Source: a bacterium (GTDB lineage Bacteria; Spirochaetota; UBA4802; UBA5550). From it: DNA of 21,779 bases. Shown here piece after piece: positions 7,980 through 14,412 of this stretch. The DNA is taken from contig JAAENB010000811.1 of NCBI GenBank assembly GCA_024224995.1, forward strand, positions 1 to 21,779, read 5' to 3'. Positions within the stretch are counted from its first letter, which is position 1; every line of letters starts with the position of its first letter. The position numbers and the translations under genes are program-made. The notes under the pieces were generated by a model, which worked only from the letters and a program-made list of their open reading frames with translations, was not told the DNA's origin and ran no database searches.

Positions 7980-8696
7980 ATGAGCGTTTTATACTTCATT
8001 CGGCATGGACAGGCTTCTTTTGGTGAATCGAACTATGATGTTCTTTCGGGAAAGGGGCATAAACAGGCCCGAATACTGGCAGATTATTACGGAAAACTGG
8101 GTATTTCTTTTGATGTAGTCTATACGGGAACAATGGAACGCCAGAAAAAAACCGCTTCCGAATTTATTGACCAGTATACCGATTTTTACTACGAAAATTT
8201 CAATCCTCCTATAAACCGCTTAAGCGCTTTTGACGAACACGACACAAAATCCATATTTGTTTCTATGCTCCCCCATTTGCAAAAAGAAGATCCTTCTATT
8301 GATGAGCATATCAAGCAGATCAGGAAAAACAAAAAGTCATTCCAGGTCATATATGAACGGGCATTTGATCTCTGGCTTTCGGGAAACCATGATACTCCGG
8401 ACCTGGTTCCCTATGAAGAATTTCATTCTACAGTTAATACTGGTATTGATAACATCCTGAAAGAGAACGGCAAAGGTAAATCCGTTGCTGTTTTCACCTC
8501 AGGCGGACCCATTGCCATTGCGGTAAAACGAGCCCTTAACCTTTCGGATAAGGACACGGTAAAAGTACAATGGCAAATAGCAAACTCAAGTGTGACTAAA
8601 TTCAAATGCAGAGGGAACGAACTTACCCTCACTACCTTTAATGAATTCTCACATCTGGAATTAAACGGCGACCAGGATCTCATCACTTTCAGATGA
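7980..8696 (+). CDS. Histidine phosphatase superfamily protein with Ser at the second catalytic His
   Basis: A 238-residue cytoplasmic protein of the phosphoglycerate-mutase-like superfamily. The N-terminal phospho-acceptor motif RHGQA (His9) and the phosphate-binding Arg in TGTMERQKKTA (Arg54) are present. In the C-terminal motif the usual HGG is TSGG (Ser174), so the second catalytic His is missing; the protein may be a subfamily with altered activity. Start ATG 7980 follows GGGGGA. It is the first gene of an operon with an ACAD11-like dehydrogenase and an APH-type kinase, so a phosphorylated acyl-CoA or acid made by that kinase is a plausible substrate (inference). It also may be a regulatory phosphate-ester binder. 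Confidence 0.85.
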   Translation: MSVLYFIRHGQASFGESNYDVLSGKGHKQARILADYYGKLGISFDVVYTGTMERQKKTASEFIDQYTDFYYENFNPPINRLSAFDEHDTKSIFVSMLPHLQKEDPSIDEHIKQIRKNKKSFQVIYERAFDLWLSGNHDTPDLVPYEEFHSTVNTGIDNILKENGKGKSVAVFTSGGPIAIAVKRALNLSDKDTVKVQWQIANSSVTKFKCRGNELTLTTFNEFSHLELNGDQDLITFR

Positions 8697-8740
8697 GACT
8701 CCGGGCCAATAAACTTTAAACTAATAAACCGGGAGGCTTT

Positions 8741-9934
8741 ATGGACTTCACAATAACCGACAAAATGCAGACAATAATTGGTATGATAAATGACTTTGTT
8801 GACAAAGAACTGATTCCCCTGGAACCGGAATTTGTCACCAAAGATTTCAAGGAGATGCTCCCTGTACTAAAAGAAAAACAGAAAATGGTTAAACAAATGG
8901 AGCTCTGGGCTCCCAATCATCCCACTGAATACGGCGGTATGGGCCTGGACCTGGTGGAGCACGCCCTGGTTTCCGAAGCCCTGGGCCGTACTCCCCTGGG
9001 ACACTATGTGTTCTGGTGCCAGGCTCCTGACGCGGGCAATATTGAGATCCTGCATTCTCACGGTACTGATGAGCAAAAAAAGATGTATCTCAAGCCCATG
9101 ATTGATGGCGATATTCGCAGCTGCTTTGCCATGACCGAAGTAGATATGCCCGGCTCCAACCCGGTGCTTCTGGAAACTACTGCGGTGAAAGATGGTGATG
9201 ATTATATTATCAACGGACACAAGTGGTATACCACTGCTGCCGACGGTTCGGAATTCGCAATAACTATGGCCGTTACCAATCCCGATGCGCCCACCTATCT
9301 GCAAGCAAGTATGATAATCGTTCCAACAAATACTCCGGGTTTTAACCTGGTTCGCAATATTCCAGTTATGGGCCATGAAGGCAGTGACTATGCCAGTCAC
9401 GGTGAAATATTATTCCAGTCGTGCCGGGTTCCGCAGAAAAATCTTTTAGGGACGGAAGGACACGGCTTTGTTATTGCCCAGGACCGGCTGGGGCCAGGCC
9501 GAATCCACCACTGCATGCGGTGGCTCGGTATTTGCAACCGTGCTTTTGACCTTATGTGCAAACGGGCAAACGAACGAAAAATCGATCTTAATGGCAGAAC
9601 TCTCGCGAGCAGGCAAATCATCCAGTCCTGGGTAGCGGAAAGCGCAGCGGAAATTGAAGCCGCCCGGCTTATGACCCTTCATGCCGCCTGGATGATAGAA
9701 AAAGTGGGCGCTAAAGAAGCCCGGGACAATGTTTCTATGATTAAATACGTTGTGGCAAACACCATGCAGAATGTGGTAGACCGGGCCTTACAGGTCCACG
9801 GCGGCCTGGGCATGACCGACGACACCATCCTGGCATTCTTTTTCCGGCACGAACGTGCAGCCCGTATTTATGACGGCGCTGACGAGGTTCATAAATCGTC
9901 TGTGGCAAAACGAATCTTAAAGAAATATGAGTAG
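8741..9934 (+). CDS. ACAD11/LvaC-like acyl-CoA dehydrogenase family protein
   Basis: FAD-dependent enzyme of 397 residues, ATG after GGGAGG. It belongs to the ACAD10/ACAD11 branch: QAPDAGNIEIL, GDIRSCFAMTE and above all RLGPGRIHHCMR (residues 249-260) are close to the corresponding segments I remember from human ACAD11. The loop that carries the catalytic Glu in ordinary acyl-CoA dehydrogenases reads YDGADEVH with Asp378, as in ACAD11 (DGPDEVH). In the Lva pathway such enzymes act on 4-phosphoacyl-CoA made by a partner kinase, giving an enoyl-CoA. The kinase gene lies two genes downstream at 10758. One oddity is that the usual TEPxxxSSDA flavin-contact stretch is TEVDMPGSNP here. Confidence 0.9.
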   Translation: MDFTITDKMQTIIGMINDFVDKELIPLEPEFVTKDFKEMLPVLKEKQKMVKQMELWAPNHPTEYGGMGLDLVEHALVSEALGRTPLGHYVFWCQAPDAGNIEILHSHGTDEQKKMYLKPMIDGDIRSCFAMTEVDMPGSNPVLLETTAVKDGDDYIINGHKWYTTAADGSEFAITMAVTNPDAPTYLQASMIIVPTNTPGFNLVRNIPVMGHEGSDYASHGEILFQSCRVPQKNLLGTEGHGFVIAQDRLGPGRIHHCMRWLGICNRAFDLMCKRANERKIDLNGRTLASRQIIQSWVAESAAEIEAARLMTLHAAWMIEKVGAKEARDNVSMIKYVVANTMQNVVDRALQVHGGLGMTDDTILAFFFRHERAARIYDGADEVHKSSVAKRILKKYE

Positions 9935-9937
9935 TAT

Positions 9938-9977
9938 GGTAATCGGTCGCCCTGTGGGCGGGGTGACCGGTAATCGG
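9938..9977. repeat. Direct repeat GGTAATCGG flanking a G+C-rich hairpin
   Basis: GGTAATCGG occurs at 9938-9946 and again at 9969-9977. Between them GGTCGCCC and GGGC...GACC can pair into an imperfect stem. It fills most of the 57-bp gap between the dehydrogenase and TetR genes. Confidence 0.5.
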
Positions 9978-9991
9978 CAAAGAGAAACAAT

Positions 9992-10744
9992 ATGAATAAA
10001 ACAAAAAATTCTAATAAAAAACCTGGAACTTCAAACCTCGAACCTGGAACAGTTCCCCCTGGTTTTATTTTATTCGATGATTTTAAAAAATCGGTACGTA
10101 TTTCCGTGGAAGACGTGTGCCGGGATTTTATTCTTCACAATAAAGAGTTTACCAAAATCAAAAAAGAGAAGGTTGTTTTAAAAAATCTTGTTACTATAAT
10201 CAACGCGACTCTGAAGCTTAGCAATGAAAAAGGTTTTCAAAACATGTCCGTGCGGGATCTCTGCAAAGAGAGCGGTCTTAGCATGGGAGCTCTTTACTCT
10301 TACTTTCCCGGAAAAGTTGAATTGCTTACCATGATCCACGACCAGGGCAATCATGTCGTTTTGGGAATATTACAGGAACAGCTGAACCTGGGCGGGCATC
10401 CCCGGGAAAAACTTCGCAGGCTTATTTGCACTCATTTGTATGTGAGTGAACTGATGAGGGATTGGTTTTATTTCTTCTATATGGAAACAAAAAACCTTTC
10501 CAGGGCAGATAGAAAAAAACCAATCAAAAGTGAGCTCATGACCGAAGAAATGTGTATTTCTATCCTTGAAGAAGGACAGGAACAAAATGTTTTTTCCATT
10601 GATAATATGCCGCTCACCGGCTCGGCCATGAAAGCCCTGTTCCAGGACTGGTATCTTAAACGGTGGAAATACGCAAGCAGGAAGACATCTGTTGAGGAAT
10701 ACGCGTTGTTTGTAATTAATTTTGTTGAAGCATATATTATGTGA
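9992..10744 (+). CDS. TetR-family regulator with long N-terminal extension
   Basis: A 250-residue DNA-binding repressor. The helix-turn-helix lies unusually late, at residues 85-112 (SVRDLCKESGLSMGALYSYFPGK), after about 60 extra residues. Codons 10-21 of that extension are encoded by a degenerate heptamer repeat (10020-10054), so the true start is uncertain; ATG 9992 has only a weak AGAG ribosome site, and no other Met occurs before residue 85. Residues from about 35 on (SVRISVEDVCRDFILHNKEFTKIKKEK) look protein-like. It sits inside the operon between the dehydrogenase and the kinase (13 bp to the latter), so it probably senses an acyl-CoA or acid intermediate and controls this operon, perhaps at the palindrome 7906-7915 (inference). 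Confidence 0.87.
   Translation: MNKTKNSNKKPGTSNLEPGTVPPGFILFDDFKKSVRISVEDVCRDFILHNKEFTKIKKEKVVLKNLVTIINATLKLSNEKGFQNMSVRDLCKESGLSMGALYSYFPGKVELLTMIHDQGNHVVLGILQEQLNLGGHPREKLRRLICTHLYVSELMRDWFYFFYMETKNLSRADRKKPIKSELMTEEMCISILEEGQEQNVFSIDNMPLTGSAMKALFQDWYLKRWKYASRKTSVEEYALFVINFVEAYIM
10020..10054. repeat. Degenerate 7-bp-period tandem repeat inside the TetR reading frame
   Basis: Five consecutive heptads in register: AACCTGG, AACTTCA, AACCTCG, AACCTGG, AACAGTT. Every unit starts with AAC. The period is not a multiple of three, so the encoded residues (PGTSNLEPGT) are not themselves repetitive; the block looks like intergenic repeat DNA captured by, or mistaken for, the start of the gene. Confidence 0.65.
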
Positions 10745-10757
10745 TGGAGGATTTATT

Positions 10758-11816
10758 ATGGAAATAATTGATAAGCCTTCTGCCGTTCGAAACGGGGAAG
10801 AACTTGATCTGAAAAAAGTTGAAGATTTTTTAAAAGATTCAATTCCCGGTTTGGAAGGAAGTATTGAGATAAAACAGTTTCCCAGTGGTTTTTCCAATCT
10901 CACCTACCTGGTTACGGCAGGCAGCAGGGAGATGATACTGAGAAGACCGCCGCTGGGCACAAAAGCCAAAACCGCTCACGACATGTCCAGAGAATACCGT
11001 ATTTTAAAAGCGCTCAAACCGGTTTACCCCAGCTGTCCGGAACCGCTTGTGTACACGGAAGACCCTGCGGTTATGGATTGCCCCTTCTATGTGATGGAAC
11101 GCCTCAAGGGGATAATTCTCCGGAAAGATCTTCCCGAAGGAATTGAGCTCCCGCCGGAAAAGGCCGAACTCCTGAGCAGAAACCTCATTGAACTGCTTCA
11201 TTCTCTTCATTCTATTGATTATAAAGCAATTGGCCTGGGAGACTTTGGCAAGCCAGAAGGTTATGTGAAACGCCAGGTTGAAGGATGGAGTAAGCGCTAT
11301 ATCAATGCCAAAACCGATGACGCGCCGGACTACGAGAAAGTAATGCAATGGCTTCACGACAACATGCCCCCGGATTCGGCAGTTCCGGGTGTGATTCACA
11401 ATGATTATAAATTCGACAATGTGGTCTTAAACCCGGAAAATCCTCTTGAGATTGTTGGTGTTCTCGATTGGGAAATGGCTACTATTGGCGATCCGTTGAT
11501 GGATCTTGGCAACTCCCTGGCATACTGGGTTAACAAAGATGACCCCGGCAATGTTCAGTTAATGCGGATGATGCCTACTGATGTTGAGGGTATGCTCACC
11601 CGTGAAGAACTGGTATCGCTCTATAGTGAACTTTCGGGACGGAAAGTTGATTCGTTTGATTATTATTACTGCTTTGGGCTTTTCCGGCTCGCGGTGATCG
11701 CGCAGCAGATCTATTACCGGTTTTTTCACGGACAAACCAGTGATAAACGGTTTGGGATGCTTATTCATGGGGTAAAGATTCTGGAAGGAATGGCGATGTC
11801 GGTTATCGGTCAGTAA
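10758..11816 (+). CDS. APH-family kinase, ACAD10/11- and LvaA-like (putative 4-hydroxyacyl-CoA kinase)
   Basis: A 352-residue ATP-dependent kinase of the aminoglycoside-phosphotransferase fold. ATG 10758 follows GGAGG at 10746-10750; the frame is open to 10722 but that part overlaps the TetR gene. Motifs are a Gly-rich loop FPSGFSNLTY (41-50), LRRPPLG (61-67) and AHDMSREYRILKAL, all typical of the kinase domain fused to animal ACAD11, then catalytic HNDYKFDN (Asp216, Asn221) and metal-binding GVLDWEMATIGDP (Asp237). Family knowledge: LvaA phosphorylates the 4-hydroxyl of 4-hydroxyacyl-CoA before the dehydrogenase acts. The typical small LvaB partner is not found in this window. Sugar or choline kinase activity is less likely given the ACAD11-like neighbour. 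Confidence 0.9.
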   Translation: MEIIDKPSAVRNGEELDLKKVEDFLKDSIPGLEGSIEIKQFPSGFSNLTYLVTAGSREMILRRPPLGTKAKTAHDMSREYRILKALKPVYPSCPEPLVYTEDPAVMDCPFYVMERLKGIILRKDLPEGIELPPEKAELLSRNLIELLHSLHSIDYKAIGLGDFGKPEGYVKRQVEGWSKRYINAKTDDAPDYEKVMQWLHDNMPPDSAVPGVIHNDYKFDNVVLNPENPLEIVGVLDWEMATIGDPLMDLGNSLAYWVNKDDPGNVQLMRMMPTDVEGMLTREELVSLYSELSGRKVDSFDYYYCFGLFRLAVIAQQIYYRFFHGQTSDKRFGMLIHGVKILEGMAMSVIGQ

Positions 11817-11831
11817 TTAGTTATTACGCCC

Positions 11832-11908
11832 GGAGAATGAGCAACTCCTCTTCCAGGAGGTGAAAATATTCTTGTTTCACCCCCTGGAAGAGGAGTTGCT
11901 CATTCTCC
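11832..11908. repeat. Long inverted repeat: 34-bp arms, 9-nt loop
   Basis: Arms 11832-11865 and 11875-11908 are complementary at 33 of 34 positions (one A opposite C); the loop is ATATTCTTG. It fills the gap between the kinase stop (11816) and the ribosome site of the dehydrogenase gene (11946). No T-run follows, so it is not a usual Rho-independent terminator. In RNA it would form a very stable rod whose left arm contains AGGAGG and whose right arm contains GAGGAG, i.e. ribosome-site-like sequences locked in double strand. Confidence 0.9.
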
Positions 11909-11957
11909 TGATTGAATTTGTTGATTATTCAGCAGGAATTATTTTAGGAGGATGCAA

Positions 11958-12866
11958 ATGAAGATTGATGATATTCGAAAAGTACTTATTCTTGGAGCGG
12001 GGACAATGGGGCAGCAGATTGGGTGGCAGTGCGCGAAGTGCGGGTTTGATGTTATGCTGTACGACACTTCCGAAGAAATTATCGCCGACGCGGAGAAACG
12101 AGTAAAAAAAATATGTGATAATAATATTAACCTGAAGCTTATCAGTACCGAAGACGCCGATGCAGTCATGAGCCGGATCTCCTTTTCCTGCAATCCGGAA
12201 GAAGCGGCAAAAGATGCCGATATTATTAGTGAATCCGTTCCCGAAGATCCAAAAATCAAGGGGATTGTTTTTGAACAGTTTAACCGCTTGTGTCCGGATC
12301 ATACGATCTTTACGACCAATACATCATCACTGGTCCCGTCCGATTTCGCCGATGCTACAGGCAGGCCGGAAAAACTTATTGCCCTTCATTTCCATGATAT
12401 ACGAATTTCTAAAATCGTTGATGTTATGCCTCATGAGGGTACGTCTAAAGAAACAATAGATCTCACTACTGCCTTTGCGCAAAAAATCGATCAGATCCCG
12501 ATTGTTCTACAGAAAGAACAACACGGGTATGTTTTTAATACCATGCTCATGAGCTTTACGAAAACCGCCCTGTCACTTGCCGCTAAAGGGATCGCTTCTG
12601 TCGAGGATATTGACCGTTCCTGGATGGGTGTTATGCATACCCCGATGGGGCCTTTTGGTATTATGGATCAGGTTGGACTGGGTACAGTGTGGAAAGTTAC
12701 GGATTACTGGGCAGAGAAGCTCGACAACGATGGAGCTCGTGCCTGTGCTGAATTTGTAAAAAAATATATCGACCAGGGATTGCTTGGCGCAAAAACCAAT
12801 AAAGGATTTTATTCTTATCCAAACCCGGCTTACGGACAGAACGATTTTTTAACCGGTAAGAAATAA
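11958..12866 (+). CDS. 3-hydroxyacyl-CoA dehydrogenase family protein
   Basis: NAD-dependent oxidoreductase of 302 residues that would oxidise a 3-hydroxyacyl-CoA to the 3-keto form. The Rossmann motif GAGTMG is at residues 13-18. The catalytic His lies in ALHFHDI (His144) where the usual family reads HFFNP, and its partner acidic position is Asp155 in IVDVMPHEGT instead of Glu, so this is a divergent subgroup. Two ATGs are possible: 11952 touches the AGGAGG at 11946-11951, whereas 11958 is 6 bp away and is preferred. It closes the operon, 141 bp after the kinase and behind the long hairpin, so its expression may be adjusted separately. Confidence 0.87.
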   Translation: MKIDDIRKVLILGAGTMGQQIGWQCAKCGFDVMLYDTSEEIIADAEKRVKKICDNNINLKLISTEDADAVMSRISFSCNPEEAAKDADIISESVPEDPKIKGIVFEQFNRLCPDHTIFTTNTSSLVPSDFADATGRPEKLIALHFHDIRISKIVDVMPHEGTSKETIDLTTAFAQKIDQIPIVLQKEQHGYVFNTMLMSFTKTALSLAAKGIASVEDIDRSWMGVMHTPMGPFGIMDQVGLGTVWKVTDYWAEKLDNDGARACAEFVKKYIDQGLLGAKTNKGFYSYPNPAYGQNDFLTGKK

Positions 12867-12909
12867 GACCCTTCTCATAACGAGGGGGGGCAAGCGTCTC
12901 TACAAACAC

Positions 12910-13257
12910 TTATTGCTTCTTTACCAGTTTCACATGAAATTTTACTTCCGAGTCGGAAGGAATATACATTTTAATTTCATAGGTAACATAGCCGGAAGCA
13001 ATAACCTTGAAAATATAATCTCCCATAGGGACACTATCAAATTTATAGATCCCTGAGCTGTCGGTTTTTGTTTTCAACACCAGTTTATCCGGATAATAAA
13101 GGCGGTGCAGTTCTACCCGTGCTTCCGCTAATCCCTGGTACCCGCATGTTGAGCAAGAAATATAGCCGCCTACCGGAGCCCGCCCCGACTGTGCCTGAAG
13201 TACCGGTGCAGCGCATATCATAATAATCAAAAATAAAAAAATTCCAGCCTGTTTCAT
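12910..13257 (-). CDS. Small secreted beta-sandwich protein (CnaB/carboxypeptidase-regulatory-like)
   Basis: A 115-residue exported protein: signal peptide MKQAGIFLFLIIMICAAPVL with likely cleavage after LQA, then one domain of about 90 residues. The pattern ARVELHR...KTDSSGIYKFDSVPMGDYIFKVIASGY is typical of carboxypeptidase-regulatory-like (CarboxypepD_reg/CnaB) beta-sandwich domains. A CxxC (Cys35, Cys38) lies just before the domain and might form a disulphide or hold a metal. It is convergent with the dehydrogenase gene (43-bp gap). The ATG at 13257 is preceded by a stem-forming leader (13258-13294). The role is unknown. Confidence 0.8.
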   Translation of the reverse strand: MKQAGIFLFLIIMICAAPVLQAQSGRAPVGGYISCSTCGYQGLAEARVELHRLYYPDKLVLKTKTDSSGIYKFDSVPMGDYIFKVIASGYVTYEIKMYIPSDSEVKFHVKLVKKQ

Positions 13258-13294
13258 AATTGTGATACCTCTCTTTTAAAAAGGTATCACAATT
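13258..13294 (-). promoter_or_regulatory. 13-bp inverted repeat directly before the start codon of the secreted protein
   Basis: AATTGTGATACCT (13258-13270) and AGGTATCACAATT (13282-13294) are perfect complements separated by 11 nt. On the coding (minus) strand the likely ribosome site AGAGAGG lies in the loop and the 3' arm, only 10 bp before the ATG. The structure could act as an operator in DNA or hide the ribosome site in RNA; no T-run follows, which argues against a terminator. Confidence 0.6.
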
Positions 13295-13323
13295 TCAAAA
13301 TAATGCAAATAAAAAAATTGAAC

Positions 13324-14271
13324 TTAATTTTTTCGGGCGATCAACAACTTCCATGCCTTTTCCGAAAGTGACTCGGCAACGGGATCTTTAAAACCGGCAT
13401 CGGTAATCCAGGAAAAATACTCATCTTTGGTAAAAATGTCTCCCTGTTTGCTCTGCGTCAGCATATGAAGCGCCAGTCTGGAACCCAGGTAGCTTTCGTT
13501 TCTCACATTATCGAAAATAACGATAATTCCATTATCGTTAAGGTGTTCGTAGCACATACTGATTATTTTCGCGTTATCTTCCGGAGACTGGCCATGACAG
13601 ATATTTCCCAGGAAGGCTATATCGTAACTCCCTTGCGGAAGAGAAACAGTGGCGTCTCCTTTTACAATCTCAATATTGTCAACGGCCGAAAGCTCCTCTT
13701 CCATTACTTCCGCGCATTCGGGCAGGTCGAATATTATAGTCCGGAGTCCCCTGGACGCGAATTCCCGTGCCATCGTTCCGGGAGCTCCGCCAATGTCGGC
13801 CACAACTGAAGCTGAGCTGTGATGGCGCATGCAGATAGAAACAATCTCCGGAGCCAGTTTTTTCTTCCAGGGCGAGTTCATTCCCCGGATAAAATCGTTA
13901 ATGGATAAATTTTTATAACTGTTTACATCGGGTTCCCCGTGCTTTAGTACATAGGGCAGGGTTTTCCAGGGCTCAACAAGGTATACCAGGAACTGCCAGA
14001 AATCTCCTTCATAATTATTACCGGCTGTATCTATAAGCCGTTCGTATACATCTCCCGGCACGCTGTAAATCTCATCTTTTTTCTCTAAATAGCTCATTTC
14101 TGTTAGTGCTTCAAGAAGCAAATAGACAGCCCGTTTGTCCATATCCATGCGCCCGGCCAGCCCCTCGGCAGTATCTTTTTTATCGTACAGTTCTTGTAAG
14201 ACTCCTTCTTTGTGTGCTGCTCCTACAAAAACAAGCTCTTCTACAGCTTCTTGTAATTCCCGTATATCCAT
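13324..14271 (-). CDS. SAM-dependent O-methyltransferase-like protein (family 2, winged-helix N-terminus)
   Basis: A 315-residue protein with the layout of plant-COMT/bacterial antibiotic O-methyltransferases: an N-terminal winged-helix dimerisation domain (about 1-75, EAVEELVFVGAAHKEGVLQELY) and a C-terminal Rossmann domain with the SAM motif VVADIGGAPG (156-165) and the acidic loop end FDLPEC. The position of the usual catalytic His reads LGNICHGQSPED (His226), without the common H-D-W. The ATG at 14271 follows AAGGAGAAA; the open frame extends to 14358 but without a ribosome site. The substrate is unknown. It stands alone, 141 bp after the acyl-CoA dehydrogenase stop, so a link to lipid metabolism is not shown. 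Confidence 0.83.
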   Translation of the reverse strand: MDIRELQEAVEELVFVGAAHKEGVLQELYDKKDTAEGLAGRMDMDKRAVYLLLEALTEMSYLEKKDEIYSVPGDVYERLIDTAGNNYEGDFWQFLVYLVEPWKTLPYVLKHGEPDVNSYKNLSINDFIRGMNSPWKKKLAPEIVSICMRHHSSASVVADIGGAPGTMAREFASRGLRTIIFDLPECAEVMEEELSAVDNIEIVKGDATVSLPQGSYDIAFLGNICHGQSPEDNAKIISMCYEHLNDNGIIVIFDNVRNESYLGSRLALHMLTQSKQGDIFTKDEYFSWITDAGFKDPVAESLSEKAWKLLIARKN

Positions 14272-14361
14272 AAAACTTTCTCCTTTTATATGTCGTATAA
14301 TACACTCAAAGAGAGAGTTTCTATCTGTCAAGAAAAAGTTTTTTTCACAAATTAGCACCAG

Positions 14362-14385
14362 CCCTACCCCCGCGAAGGGATAGGG
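14362..14385. terminator. Hairpin between dehydrogenase stop and methyltransferase start
   Basis: CCCTACCCC and GGGATAGGG can pair over nine positions with one mismatch around a 6-nt loop, 28 bp after the leftward dehydrogenase stop. There is no T-run on either strand, so it is a weak terminator candidate. Confidence 0.35.
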
Positions 14386-14412
14386 TTCTCGCTATGAATA
14401 TCAGCATTATTC

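Noticed and set aside
11832..11908. CRISPR repeat or Rho-independent terminator
   Set aside because: There is one copy pair only, no spacers, and no T-run after the stem.
13261..13291. TGTGA/TCACA halves as a CRP site
   Set aside because: The halves are about 21 bp apart instead of 6 bp; the element is a longer hairpin-type inverted repeat.
14326..14331. TTGACA before the methyltransferase gene as a promoter
   Set aside because: The only TATTAT-like box is 23 bp away, too far for a usual promoter; left undecided and not annotated.
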